Below are positions 12,701-22,990 of a stretch of 64,000 nucleotides of DNA, one piece after another. The position numbers were made by a program, and so were the translations under genes. Below the pieces are notes generated by a model. It made no database searches. It was given only the letters and a program-made list of their open reading frames with translations, and was not told where the DNA came from. The number at the start of each line of letters is the position of its first letter. Position 1 is the first letter of the stretch. Source of the DNA: Coturnix japonica (taxonomy: Eukaryota; Chordata; Aves; Galliformes; Phasianidae); NCBI RefSeq assembly GCF_001577835.2, contig NC_029519.1, forward strand, positions 73,405,738 to 73,469,737. The letters run 5' to 3'.

Positions 12701-15700
12701 GCTGCCTTCTGAGAAATGCTAGGACAGCAGGAACGTGGAGCAGGAGAAAGCATAGCCATAAGTTCCTAAGTGGAGCTGTATTGCTTATACCAATGTTCCT
12801 TCCATAAGTAGATCCTTTAAACTGAGGAAAAGTGAAGGAGAGATGGTAGCTGAGGAAGGCTGAAAAGACAATTTCAATTTCTTTGTATGTGAAATATAAA
12901 AATCGAGTGTGTGGCTTTTGATTGCTGAAAAGATGCAATATAAGAAACCAGTCTCTATTAAACAAACTTCAGTGATGTTTTTAGAACTTTAATGTCTGTT
13001 TTATTCTTAAGAGAATCTGTAAGTTTTGCCCAGTGCTATCTAAGTGTAAACAGTTTATATGGCTCATGTTGCTATCATGCATCACTTAGCTTTGGTTTGT
13101 TTTGAGTGGTAAGTTGCTGCTTTTGGCTGTTCAGTAGATCTACTTGAAAACTCTGGCCTCACTCAAAAACAAACTTATTGAGCCAACATGAAGATGAACA
13201 AGGAATTTCTCAACCTCCCACTTCCTGTAGTCCTGTTCAACGTTCCTTTTGAAAGCCATTAAATATTAGGTAATTTCAGACTGCTCAGAATTGCAATTTG
13301 CTCTCCCTAGGGGTGTATGCACCTCGTTGTTTATTAAATCAGATGTCACATAGTACCTACCTCATAGCAATGCTGTGATTAAACAAAGCACTGCGTTCTT
13401 TTCCAGCACAAGAATAAGAGTTACAGTGTTACAAACCAAAGTGATTAATAGAACTGTTTCAAAACTGTGCATATGTTGAATGCAACTTAGAGAAATATAG
13501 CTTTAAAACTTTTTAAAACCTCATTCTAACAGTATTTAGCAGAGTTGAAACACTTGTATTAATTACTTAGGGATTCTTGTTAATTTTAAGGCAAAAACTA
13601 TTTTGAGTGTTAAGCTGCTGCTGGTAATTTAAGGCCTGCTACTGAAAAGAGAAATCTAATCATAAGAGGTGTAAACAAATATGGTAGGACCTACTTGTAA
13701 ACTTTCTGTCATCAGAACTGTGTCCTTCAGTGCTGCATAAGAAATGCCTTGATCTCTTTCATTTACTTACAAATAAAATACTGCTTCAAATACAGTTTTC
13801 ATTTCCTGTTGTAAAGCACCAGTTTATTGTTTCCTTATGTCATTTTTACAGTATGGCAACTCTGGAGGACCTCTAGTTAATCTGGTAAGTTGAGATTACT
13901 TCTGTTTTTTGTTGTGTGGTGTGTTTTTTTAAGAGCTAGCTTGAAATAAGGGGGATGATTTTTCTTTGAAAAGGTTCATTGATTATATCAGCTTCTAGTC
14001 ATTCACGCTAATGATGGACAGATAACCTGAGGCTAATAGAAACAATGCAAATTGGGTTTTAGTTCATATGTCTTTGAGAAATGTTGCATTATAGGGTACA
14101 GGAAACTTTATACAGCAATTAGGAAAATATATCCTGGTAGAAGTTACATTCTTTCACACTCTGAAAGCTGGGATGAAGGGCTAAGATGAGATCTGGGCAA
14201 TCTATGTTACTGATTTTAAAACCAGGCCTGGTTTTGCAGTTTGAATTCTGGCTGTAGTGATAGATGTGACTCCACCACCTGCTTGGCAGAGGGAATATCT
14301 TACTGAGTGGTTGGATAGGTCTTGGATGAACAAACTGTGCTGTAATCTCTCTGATCAACCCTGTTAAATGTGAGAAGGATTGTGAATCAGAGCCCAGATC
14401 CTCCCTTAGAAGTAATGTTTAATTCTTGAGTGATTACAGCGCTCCAGAATTACTTACGCCAGCTTTTAAAATGAAACGCTAGGAAGTGAGCTGAACCTTG
14501 CCACTTAGGAGCGTATTAATTGAGTACTGTTTCCCAACAGGATGGTGAAGTCATTGGAATTAACACACTAAAGGTTACGGCTGGGATCTCATTTGCTATT
14601 CCATCGGACCGCATTACGCAGTTCCTCACAGAGTCGCTTGACAAACAAAATAAAGGTAAAGTCTGCAAGAAACAGTGATGCTGTCATCTGCCAATCGTTA
14701 CCTTAACCTGTCAATGAAATGCAAAAAGGCATGGGTCTGGGATTCTACTACTGAAAAGAACTCTGTATTACTTTAGTAATACTCTAATTAGTATAGAATG
14801 CCTCGGACATGAAAACAGAAGACAGCTTCACAGAAATAGGAGTGACATTTTATTATTCACAGCCCTAAAAAGTAGACTTTACCAGAAAAAAACTGTGAGG
14901 AAGGACCTCTACGGACGTGGGTGGTCTTTGCTACATTCCCCAAATTAAGTTGTCTTCACTTATTTATTTCAGAAAATAAACTGATGGAAATACTAGTTAA
15001 TTATACATTTCAAGGTAGCTGACATGATTTTGTTTCAGCCAGCAAGTCCAAAAATTGTTTATGTTTAGGTTTGTTGTTGTTGGCTTCTGAGAGAGGCAGT
15101 GTGTAGTGGTGGTGATGATAACCTAGAAAATCAGATTGCTCATTTCAAGACAAGGCAGAGTAATGGCTTCTCTACGGCCATGCCTACAAGTAGACCCAGT
15201 GGAAGTCCACAAGTGGAGTTTCAGCACCAGTGGAACCAGTCAGTAACTTCTTGATAGTTGGGGCTAAGAAGGTGGGTATGTAACCATTGATACAAGCCAT
15301 CTGGTTCCCTTAGGCGCCCTCAGGCACATCTGCTTCTACAGAGCGATGAACCTGTTAACCAGTGCTGCCTATGCAGCTCTTAAAAGTGGAAGAGTGATTT
15401 CCATGTACTGCCTGTTTTTTCAACGTTCTCATTACTGTGTAATCAAAGGTGAAGGTTTCACACTTTCTCTTAACATTAGTGACTTTCACTGCTTGACATG
15501 CTCTCTGCATAGGCTATTTCTTTATTTATTTTTAACTCACCAAAGAACTTTGAGCAGAAGATTCGTCATTTAGAGCTCTTGATGCACAGAGGAAGAGGAC
15601 TTCTAGCAGACATTTTCATAATATCTGAAATTAATTTTGCATTTTTTTTTAGACCTTCAGCAGTAGTTTTTGTTTTTGTTGTACAGGCCTTATTTCTTGT

Positions 15701-18700
15701 CATAAGGAATTTATGTAAGCAAAATTTTTGGGATGCTTTTATCATGTTTTATTTTGCTTCAACTGCATTTCAGTAGTTTCAGTGGGATCCGCCCTTATGG
15801 TACAATTAGGTCATAGAAGTAAGTTTAAGGGTATTACCATTTTGCTCTAAATATCACATTGCCTGAAGATGATAAAATTCTAAAATCTCTTTCCAGATTA
15901 ACTCTAGCATATAGGAGATGATCAGGATATTATTAAATAAATGTGAACTTTAGTCTTTTAAATCTCAGCTGATCAGATAGCTGCCAATTTTATATAGGAG
16001 GTGTACATTCTTGAAGTCCCATACATGTAAGAACTGCAAGTATGATTTAACTAAGTATAAGACAGGGAAGGGGAAATATAAGGAGAGAATGGCGCTTGAA
16101 TTAATTATTTACATTGATAATTATTGTCTAAACATTCTGTATTTCCTAAGTATGTGTGATGAATAATATTTTCTAATGTATTTTTGACCAGCAGTTTACT
16201 ACATTATGTATGCTTACTGCTTGAAAGGTCTGAAATTCTTAGCTAATTTTGAATTTAAGTAATAACATCAAACTCCTTTTATAGCAAGGAATTCCTAAAT
16301 CAGAACATGAAATTGTCTCCATTTATATCTTGATTTATTCTTTTTTAACCACTGCCTTTAGCTGGTAATGGGCAAGAATTTCTCACTTTTAGTCCTATCT
16401 CTGTTAACTATTCCTTTAGTTAGTTTAGACATGAACAGAACAATAAAACCAGGAAGTGTTTAACATAAATCCTCTAGGATAGAAGATAGCGTGTTATTAA
16501 TTTGATAAAATATTAAAGGAGTAAAGACATCCAACATGTCCTCCATGAGGCCCCTTGTGTTAAAATAGTACAACTGCTCGTTCAGTCTCTGCTGGAACTT
16601 CCAAAAAAGTGATCAATTTTAATCCCTCCACTTATTGTTGATGAAAACTTTGTATAACATATTTGTCATGAGTTAAATTAAATGGAAGGAAGTTTCTTTA
16701 CTTAATGTTTCTTACCTGAAGCTTTCTGATGTTCAAAATGACGTGGACTGGGGAAGGTAGGAATCAAGATTCTGCAGTCAAAATAACCCATAGCTCACAG
16801 CTAACAGTTTCACTTAATACCATAGACTGTACTAAGTGAACCACTTAATAGTATTTAAGTTCACTGGTTAAGAATGAAGCACTACTTGAAGTGTGTCAAA
16901 TTTGTTGAAGAGGGAGGGCTGAAGGTTGTTTTGAATAAACAAAGGTATAATAAGATCAAACTGCTGAAAGATGAAGGTGAATTGAGACCTTTATTTAACA
17001 GTGAGCATGTAGTTACCAGATTACTTTTTCCAAGGCCTTATTTTTTTGCTTATATTATTAGCCACTGGGGAAATAATTCCCTTTTAAATCAGCATTCTTA
17101 ACACAGTGTTTCTACACCGTTGTCCAGTCTTTCCCTTGTTGTTTTGTTTCTTCCAGATCAGTTTCTCTTGTCCCTTTTCTTATTTTCATTTCTTTCCATG
17201 TAAGCATTTTGAACTCAGCCCCCCAGAGTATTCATGCTTCAATATCCCACAGGTGACGACCAGCAGCAAACTGTGTAATACAGACAGTAAACTGCTTGCA
17301 GAGTGTTTATCTGTGTGGTCAACTGTGGTCTCAGGGAGACAACTTCATCAATTAACTGCCTAACATCACAGAAAGGGGGAATTGTTTTTTATTTATCAGA
17401 GTTACCATGTTTTGCTTTTTAAAATAAAAGTGAAAATTCGTACTTGAGTGTTTGTATTTGCCATGTAGATTTGGGAAGAATTATGGGTGTTCATGGCCGT
17501 GCCCAGTGCTTTTGAGACTACATTTTCAAGTAATTGTGCTACTGGCACTTTAATTGCTGATTTTGATCACAGTAATTTTACTAATGCAAGAAAATACAAG
17601 AGCCAAAAGTTTACAGGGAAAAGCAGAGATGAGATACAGACATAAGATTATCCAGTGTAGAAAATACAACTTTTTAGTACTTAGCATTTTTGGTGACCCT
17701 AATGGGAGTACTGGACATTCTTAAGATTTAGGCCTAACTCTTTTACTAGGGACTATTTTTTCTTGGAAAGAACAAAAGTTAGAGGATACTATACATCTCC
17801 TTTACAATATTTTTCCTCACACGAGAATGTGGAGAAACTCAAAGAAATTGTGGGATAGTTATGCTGGAACAAGTAAGGGGAAATTTTATTTCATACCGGA
17901 CATAACTAACTACCAAAGCACTCCAGGAAGTCATCAAACTGCATTTGTTCATTAAACAGCTGTGTAGTATCATGACTACTAAAAGCTAACTTCAGAAATG
18001 TGGCTCTCCTCCTGATGGAGTGAATCTCTACCATTTAAATTTCTGTAAAGTCCTGAATAAGGCCTGTCCATTTGGGCTTTTTTAACTTGTTTTTCATTCA
18101 TTGGAACATAACTCAGTGTGAGCCTTTTCTTTTTCTCTTTATAAGACTGTCTTCTCTGAAAGTTGGGAAATTTCATTTTTTTTTAATCCCTTTTCTTCAG
18201 TTATAATGAGAACAATGTATGATTACTCTGTTTTGACCAGTTTCAGAAGAACTGGCAGTTGGTTATGAGATCTTCTATTTACTGAAGTCAAGTGATAATA
18301 ATTCATTAAATAGTTCCTGAACTTGCTGAGGAAAAAGTCTTACATACAATAAATGAGCTTCTCTCTTACTCTCATTGGCAGGGAGCAAGATTGTAATTCC
18401 ATACACCAAGGTTAAACAAAATAAATGACCTCAGTGTAGATCTGCATGATTTGTGATTAGTTGTTTGGTTTTCTTTTGTCATGATACTTCCTGTTTCTAT
18501 AGGCAGGTATTTGGGTCAACAAAGTAGCTATTTTGTCCATGATTGCCTGAATTTCTCAAATGCCTGTTGTGTTCTTTTCAGATAGCAAAAAGCGTTTCAT
18601 TGGTATACGAATGCTGACAATAACACCTGCGTAAGTATCTCAAAGAGGTGATTGTGCATAACGTGTGAAATATGGAGGGAATTGGGAAGGGCCTGAGTAC

Positions 18701-20486
18701 TTCTTTAGGTTCTTGACAAACATGTCTGGAGTGATAGCAGGTTTTAGGTGTTGTTTAAACAGGCTGCTGTATTCAGGTGACTCTGGAGGGTTTGATAGCA
18801 ATTTTATCAGTGTCAGTAGTGCCCATATGATGTGAGATTTCTTGTCTAACCACTAACTGGAAGGAAAGTAGTTGCTAAAGTTCAAACCTTTTTGCTTCCA
18901 TACTAACAAACTCTGAATATGAACACCTTCCTCCAGTTCTATATATTCTTTCTTATTGCTTCATATCTTGCTGCTACCTGGATGTATACTGGAATTATAG
19001 ATGAGGGTTTTAACACTTGTGTTCATTCCGAGCAGTAGGCGTACTTCCAAAGTGGCAGTAGACTACAAAATTAAACAAGACAATTTCCAGCTGGTGTTGT
19101 AGTGAAGCCTTCTTTATTTATTGAGTTCAGTCCTCCCTAAAGGGTTAGATCCTCAGCTGGAATAAATCAGTGGAAGGGTATTAACATCTCTGGATCACCA
19201 CCAACAAAGAGGAGTTCTGAATGGTTCTCTGTGTAACTATGATATGAACACAATGCAAGATTTCACTGGTTTTGTGGTGTACAATGAAGCAGTGCAAGAT
19301 CTCCATGCCTTTTTTTTTTTTTTTCAGGAAAAAACTATTTTTATTTTTTTTCCACTGTGTTTGTTTAAGTCTTTTAATTGTATTAGCTTCCTCAATAAAA
19401 AAATAAAGTGAAGCGAAACTGTATTCAGACATTTCAGCTTTCTTTCCATTTGAGAGTCCCCATCTTTTCATGATGGGCAGCAAACCAATTCATTAGTTTA
19501 AATCTCTCTCAAAGAGGGCCTTAGCCTACACTGTACACAGACTTGAAATGATGTGATCTTTTCAGAAGTGAGAGGATGTTTTCAGAATCTCTATTTTGCA
19601 GTTGGTTCCTGTCCTTTTTATAAAAGCAAGCACAAGCAATTTTATATATGAAAAAAAATTGAGGAAGGTGTAGTTTCCTTGGAAAACTCACAGTTCTTAT
19701 CTCCTATATGATGCCAGATGCTGCCAAAAGCAATAGTGCTTTAGATAAAGACAAATTAAAAATATTTTCCAAGATGAAAGAAGTAAAAACATCAGCAAAT
19801 TTATAAGGTGACAGGGGGACAGGAATGTCTTTTGTCCTTTTGGCACATAGGTCAGAGAGTGCTATTATCACTGTGCTGTGCTCATTTTTTTTTTACCACA
19901 AAAATTTAAGAATAAATATATTAGGGAGTAAATATGAATTTCTGAATGCTTCTACTTTTGTAGTGAAATGGAATGCTTTGTATTTCTTCTTCTAGCTTGG
20001 TGGAAGAATTGAAACACAATAATGCTGATTTTCCTGATGTCAGGAGTGGAATTTACGTACATGAAGTTGTTCCAAATTCACCTTCTCACAGGTGTGCAGA
20101 GCGCTTTATTTTCTATGATTCTTCATAAATAAATCTCCAAATGGATACTAGTGGGTAGTATTCCTGTTCATATCCTAGTATGCCATGATTTGTGTTTAAA
20201 CAACTTAAAATTGTGCCTTTGGGTTATCCCCAAAGTTGCCAAGAGTTATCACAACAGTCAAAGCGGTGGTAAATAGACTTGGTACATTTTCTTTACTGTC
20301 TGTTTCCTTCTTCTTTGCAGAGGAGGTATCCAAGATGGAGATATCATTGTTAAAGTCAATGGGCGTCCTTTGCTGACTTCCAGTGACCTTCAGGAGGCTG
20401 TGATGAATGAATCACCTCTACTACTTGAAGTTCGAAGAGGAAATGATGACTTACTATTTAACATTGAGCCTGAAATTGTCATGTAA
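346..20486 (+). CDS. HTRA3: HTRA3, secreted HtrA serine protease 3 (nine coding exons, complete)
   Basis: The spliced CDS joins 346-763, 8737-8836, 9833-10055, 11003-11197, 13852-13884, 14541-14655, 18582-18630, 19996-20091 and 20321-20486, giving 1395 nt and 464 residues plus TAA. All introns are GT/AG and all phases agree. Residues 1 to about 19 form a signal peptide. Residues 28-95 are a cysteine-rich IGFBP module with the [19 protein letters not shown] signature, and about 93-137 are Kazal-like ([13 protein letters not shown]). The protease domain, about 150-345, has His202 (TNAHVV), Asp238 (KSDIAT) and Ser316 (GNSGGPL). A PDZ domain covers about 368-460. HTRA3 is known as a secreted protease that cuts extracellular matrix components and dampens TGF-beta signalling. 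The IGFBP region and the [13 protein letters not shown] start of the protease favour HTRA3 over HTRA1, HTRA2 and HTRA4. Human HTRA3 is about 453 residues, and the catalytic residues here are offset by +11. No breaks were seen. Confidence 0.96.
1125..1497 (-). mobile_element. CR1 LINE 3' fragment
   Basis: Read on the minus strand, this shows the usual CR1 3' region. It runs from GGTTCAGTCTGGAGAAGAGG through a heavily diverged middle to GGTCTTTCCAACCTTAATGA at the 3' end. It is 5'-truncated, as nearly all avian CR1 copies are, and diverged, so it is old. It lies in HTRA3 intron 1, antisense to the gene. Confidence 0.8.
2588..2695 (+). mobile_element. MIR-family SINE fossil
   Basis: The stretch contains AAACTGAAGCTCAGAGAATC, then CTTGCCCAAGGTCA and GCTGAGCCAGGAATAGAA. 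These match in order the well-known MIR/CORE-SINE core: GAAACTGAGGCACAGAGAGG, CTTGCCCAAGGTCACACAGC, GCAGAGCCAGGATTCGAA. The family is ancient and shared by amniotes. The copy is about 100 bp and quite well preserved for its age. The match is from memory of the consensus, not a search. Confidence 0.75.
3010..3310 (-). mobile_element. CR1 LINE 3' fragment
   Basis: On the minus strand this ends in GGGTTGGAAGG-type sequence; on the plus strand it begins CACAGAATCATAGAACGGCT and GGAAGGGACCTCAAGGATCA. It continues through GCAGCCTGTTCCAGCACCTC, AGAACTTCCCCCTGACATCC and CTAAACCTTCCCTC. It is one of the less diverged copies here and is antisense in HTRA3 intron 1. Confidence 0.92.
5288..5338. repeat. 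T21 / C21 homopolymer pair
   Basis: A run of 21 T is followed by a short CTTCCCTTT bridge and a run of 21 C, all pyrimidine on the plus strand. It lies in HTRA3 intron 1. Run lengths this long are prone to slippage and sequencing error, so the exact counts are uncertain. Confidence 0.9.
8330..8600 (+). mobile_element. CR1 LINE 3' fragment, diverged
   Basis: It has GGGCTTGTTCAGCCTGGAGA followed by an AGGAGGACCTAACAGCAGCC-type segment and then a badly decayed tail (AACTTCTGTCTCGTGGGGGT). It is a sense-oriented CR1 copy that ends about 130 bases before HTRA3 exon 2. The terminal boundary is uncertain. Confidence 0.75.
8737..8836 (+). CDS. HTRA3: HTRA3 coding exon 2 (start of protease domain)
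   Basis: A 100-nt exon that completes Gly140 and encodes [20 protein letters not shown] and onwards to FLR. The acceptor is TAGTATAG|GTCACC and the donor CTCAG|GTAACT. It enters at phase 1 and leaves at phase 2. A second AG lies within the exon (CTACAG, 8746-8747 region), but using it would break the phase. The encoded segment links the Kazal-like module to the protease core. Confidence 0.95.
8837..9832 (+). other. HTRA3: HTRA3 intron 2
   Basis: About 1 kb of AT-rich sequence with a short (AAAT)n patch near 9615-9635. I see no transposon or exon-like frame. Confidence 0.85.
9833..10055 (+). CDS. HTRA3: HTRA3 coding exon 3 (catalytic His and Asp)
   Basis: A 223-nt exon encoding residues 173-247, from [10 protein letters not shown] to KIHPK. 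It carries His202 in TNAHVV and Asp238 in DKKSDIAT. The acceptor is TTGTTTAG|GCACCC and the donor CTAAG|GTGAGT. It leaves in phase 0. Confidence 0.96.
10056..11002 (+). other. HTRA3: HTRA3 intron 3
   Basis: About 0.95 kb. Roughly a third is a CR1 fragment (10255-10550). The remainder is unremarkable AT-rich sequence ending in a pyrimidine tract before exon 4. Confidence 0.85.
10255..10550 (+). mobile_element. CR1 LINE 3' fragment
   Basis: It contains GGGGAAATGGTTTCAAAT, GATGGATGCTCCATCCCTGG, AGCAGCCTGATCTAG and GTTGGATTAGATGACCTTTA in the normal CR1 3' order, ending in AATTCAAATGATTCAA. It is sense-oriented inside HTRA3 intron 3 and moderately diverged. Confidence 0.9.
11003..11197 (+). CDS. 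HTRA3: HTRA3 coding exon 4 (protease core)
   Basis: A 195-nt, phase-0 exon encoding residues 248-312, from [19 protein letters not shown] to YIQTDAIIN. The acceptor is TTATTTAAG|AAAAAA and the donor TCAAT|GTAAGT. It covers the core strands just ahead of the catalytic serine loop. Confidence 0.96.
11198..13851 (+). other. HTRA3: HTRA3 intron 4
   Basis: About 2.65 kb of AT-rich sequence. I recognise no transposon, RNA gene or exon-like segment in it. Confidence 0.8.
13852..13884 (+). CDS. HTRA3: HTRA3 coding exon 5 (33-nt micro-exon with catalytic Ser)
   Basis: An 11-codon phase-0 exon encoding [11 protein letters not shown], which holds the nucleophile Ser316. The acceptor is TTTTTACAG|TATGGC and the donor AATCTG|GTAAGT. 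It is too short to stand out as an open reading frame and was found by continuity of the conserved GNSGGP motif. A 33-nt exon at this place is typical of the HTRA1/3/4 group. Confidence 0.95.
13885..14540 (+). other. HTRA3: HTRA3 intron 5
   Basis: About 0.66 kb of AT-rich sequence with nothing recognisable apart from the splice sites. Confidence 0.85.
14541..14655 (+). CDS. HTRA3: HTRA3 coding exon 6 (end of protease domain)
   Basis: A 115-nt exon encoding residues 324-361 ([15 protein letters not shown] onwards to LDKQNK) plus the first base of codon 362. It includes the [11 protein letters not shown] segment that closes the protease fold. The acceptor is TTCCCAACAG|GATGGT and the donor AATAAAG|GTAAAG. 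In mammals the long and short HTRA3 transcripts diverge after the equivalent exon. Confidence 0.95.
14656..18581 (+). other. HTRA3: HTRA3 intron 6, possible site of a short-isoform terminal exon
   Basis: About 3.9 kb of AT-rich sequence without clear transposons. In mammals a PDZ-less short HTRA3 transcript arises from an extra terminal exon in the matching intron. Several AATAAA hexamers occur here (near 15,937, 16,441, 16,936, 17,423 and 18,348), so polyadenylation inside the intron is possible. One candidate exon is listed separately. Confidence 0.7.
17253..17445 (+). CDS. Candidate alternative last exon of HTRA3 (short isoform), speculative
   Basis: A possible acceptor (TTCAATATCCCACAG) precedes 17253. 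Spliced from exon 6 it completes codon 362 as Gly and adds GDDQQQTV, then TAA at 17276-17278, giving a protein of about 369 residues with protease but no PDZ. An AATAAA follows at 17423-17428. The design resembles the human short isoform, which adds a few novel residues at the same junction, but the added residues share no obvious similarity and other acceptors in the intron could serve as well. Confidence 0.2.
18582..18630 (+). CDS. HTRA3: HTRA3 coding exon 7 (protease-PDZ linker)
   Basis: A 49-nt exon encoding residues 362-378, including [14 protein letters not shown], the conserved linker leading into the PDZ domain. The acceptor is GTTCTTTTCAG|ATAGCA and the donor CCTGC|GTAAGT. The phases on both sides match exons 6 and 8. 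Confidence 0.93.
18631..19995 (+). other. HTRA3: HTRA3 intron 7
   Basis: About 1.4 kb of AT-rich sequence with a T-run at about 19,311-19,324. Nothing else is recognisable. Confidence 0.8.
19996..20091 (+). CDS. HTRA3: HTRA3 coding exon 8 (PDZ domain, first part)
   Basis: A 96-nt exon encoding residues 378-410, from [15 protein letters not shown] to EVVPNSPSH. The acceptor is CTTCTTCTAG|CTTGGT and the donor [25 protein letters not shown] is the PDZ strand region shared by the HTRA family. Confidence 0.94.
20321..20486 (+). CDS. HTRA3: HTRA3 coding exon 9 (PDZ domain, C-terminus and stop)
   Basis: A 166-nt coding segment encoding residues 410-464, from [17 protein letters not shown] to the C-terminus EPEIVM, followed by TAA. 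The acceptor is CTTCTTTGCAG|AGGAGG. The C-terminus is almost the same as that recalled for mammalian HTRA3, which supports the stop position. Confidence 0.95.
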
Positions 20487-21320
20487 ATAGAACTGAGGAA
20501 ACCCCCACCGTAATTAAACACACTTACTCTGGAACACTAGATACCTCCTTTACAGCTTACAGTAATTATACTTTGTGTTGACTAATGACAAGGTGGACTA
20601 ACTTAATTGCCTGAGCCATTTCTGTACATAGTAGCTAGAGTGAATTCAGTTATACCATGTATTGCAGAATTAACTTTCAAAGCAAATTAAGACTGGTGTT
20701 CTGGGGAGGGGGAAGAGAGCAAGGTTTGGGTAGCTGAAGGAAATGAGTTCCACTTCCAGTTTAAGCAGACTTCAGGGCAGGTTTAGTTTTTCTCATTTGG
20801 AAAGACCAAAATACAACTGGAGTTGAGGAAATATGCTGACAGAGGAAAATAGTCATAAATTAGTCATGCAGAATCATGCTATTGCAAGTGAGCTTTATAT
20901 ATATATATATATATATATAAAAACTTTTTCAATGTGAAACTAATATTGGCAAAGCTTGTGTTTGTTCTTAGTGCTTGTATGCTACATACCAATGCAGGCA
21001 GACTAAATCTGTAAATATCGAAAGGAACAAAAATGGTATCAGGCTATAGAGTGTTACACCTAGGTCATGCAATTTTGGAATATAGTAAATGATTCTTATA
21101 GAATTAATGCCTTATTATATATAAATCAAAACAATGTGCTGAACAAAGTTAAGTTTGAGAAAGTGCACAGTTGTTTGTTTGGTTTTCTTTTTTATACAAA
21201 TTAGTTTTGCATTTTACTGGTAAGCTTTGCTGTAAAATTGTTATACCACTTTTGGCTTGTACTGTATAAGTTTCTACTGTAAGGAGATTAAAGTTTACAC
21301 AAATAAAATGCTGGTCTAAA
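20487..21320 (+). other. HTRA3: HTRA3 3' UTR
   Basis: About 830 nt of AT-rich sequence follows the stop. It contains a (TA)12-type run at 20,896-20,919. ATTAAA at 21,287-21,292 and AATAAA at 21,302-21,307 are followed by a T-rich stretch (CTCTTTCTTTTTTT, from about 21,322), the usual layout of a cleavage and polyadenylation site. The end is estimated. A later AATAAA at 22,050-22,055 could serve a longer form. Confidence 0.75.
21302..21307 (+). terminator. HTRA3: HTRA3 polyadenylation signal
   Basis: A canonical AATAAA with a second-choice ATTAAA 15 bases upstream and a T-rich downstream element within 25 bases. It is the first such complete arrangement after the HTRA3 stop codon. Confidence 0.7.
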
Positions 21321-22588
21321 CCTCTTTCTTTTTTTAAAAAAGTGCTTTCTACCCTCCTTTGTATGTCAAACTGGAGTAGACTTTTCCAGGAGAGAATTTT
21401 CTTGCAGGAAATTAGTTCCCGATGCTATAAGACTCCTATAGAGGTTTATGGAATACTTAATCTGTCCTTATTTAGACAATGTTTAGAAATGTTTTGCACA
21501 CAAGTCATTTATTTACACTGATTTTTTGTATTCATGAATTGTGCTCTGATGTTGTTTAGTGACTATGTAGCTGGGATTGTGTTATACTCTATTCTGCCTG
21601 CATGTGAAAAGAAGCAGAAAGGAAGCGCTATTAGCCTTGTTTTACAGCTACAGCTAATGAGTCTTGTATAGTAAACTTAGCACAGAAAAAGCTAAGGGCT
21701 AAATCTGGATCTCCGGAATACGCTAAAATACAGAGTGATCTTCTTTCTTAGTGAATATTGTTAACATTAGCTGTACTTACTAAATTTGATAGTTGTGTCT
21801 TTATTTAACAGATTTTTGCATCAAAGTGAAAATCTTGGGCCAACTAGAACCTTCTTTTAAGTTGCCATCAAATCTAGACATTGAGGCTGTGCTGACTTGT
21901 GTGAAGAGCAGCCTTGTTCCTTGCTGGTTATCTGTAACTTTAGATGTACAGCTAAAAGCCAGATGGGTTATATTCATCATAAAAATGAATGCTTTTCCTT
22001 TACCTCACAACATTTCCTATGCCCTTAATAGTGGCATGATATCCATGTCAATAAAACAAGAGCTGTTTTAACCCCATGAGCAAAAGTGATGTAGCCATAT
22101 CTGTTAAATATCCCCTTTCCAAAAGAGTTAAGCCCTTTCCATTGCATTGCAATGTTTGCATCCAAGTTTGCAAAAAAAACCAGAATTATGTTCTGGACTT
22201 AAAGTAGCTGTGAGATGCAGAAGGATGCTGTCATGACTAACTTCAAGCCTATATGTAAGTTAGTACCATGCTAGGATTACCATTTTGCAGCTTGTGAATT
22301 ACACCAGGCTGCCTGTATCCATTGATTAACAAGTTAGTTAAAGTATGTTACTAATTTTTTGGTGTTTTCACCAACACTTCCTTTCTTTCTAAGTTCTCTC
22401 TGACAATCTTGGCGCACACACATCTAGTGGTCTCTAGTGCCCTTGCATCAAAGACTTCACTCCAACGGAACAAGGATCAGCAGCAATTTCCTTTGGGCTA
22501 AATAGTGTCTATGTCATTTAACCATTAAGATAGGAGAGTAAATTTTTAGTACCCCTTGCCTCCTCATGCCGGTCAGAGCAGCAATGTT
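21321..22588. other. Intergenic, mostly unremarkable
   Basis: About 1.3 kb of AT-rich sequence. The stretch 21,625-21,720 faintly resembles a MIR SINE (a TTAGCCTTGTTTTACAG-like patch and a CTAAATCTGGATC-like patch), too weak to annotate. AATAAA at 22,050 could be a distal HTRA3 polyadenylation signal. Confidence 0.6.
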
Positions 22589-22990
22589 TAGTGGGCTTGT
22601 TCAGCCTGGAGAAAAGAAGGCTGCGGGGTGACCTCATTGCAGCCTTTCAGTACCTGAAGGGAACCTATAATCAGGGGGGGAGTAAACTCTTTGAAAGGGC
22701 CGATAATAGCAGAACAAGGGGAAATGGTTTTAAGTTGAAAAAGGGAAGATTTAGGTTGGATGTTAGGGGGAAGTTCTTTACTGGAAGAGTGGTGAGGTCC
22801 TGGAACAGGCTGCCCAGGGAGGTTGTGGATGCCCCATCCTGGAGGTGTTCAAGGCCAGGTTGGATGGGGCCCTGAGCAACCTGATCTAGTAAATTTGGAT
22901 GTTTGGTGGCCCTGCCAGGCAGGGGGTTGGAGCTTCATGATCCTTGAGGTCCCTTCCAACCCGGGTCATTCTGTGATTCTGTGGTTCTGT
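22589..22990 (+). mobile_element. CR1 LINE 3' fragment, well preserved
   Basis: It begins GGGCTTGTTCAGCCTGGAGA and keeps a frame for about 80 codons that reads [20 protein letters not shown], the known C-terminal part of the CR1 reverse-transcriptase ORF. It ends with TTCTGTGATTCTGTGGTTCTG. This is the least diverged CR1 copy in the window, and it is 5'-truncated. Confidence 0.95.

Noticed and set aside
21625-21720. A second MIR-like SINE after HTRA3
   Set aside because: Two short patches resemble the MIR core but the middle does not align. The evidence is insufficient without a search.
22591-22875. A 94-codon frame that looks like a conserved protein
   Set aside because: It is the tail of the CR1 reverse-transcriptase ORF inside a 5'-truncated LINE copy, not a host gene.
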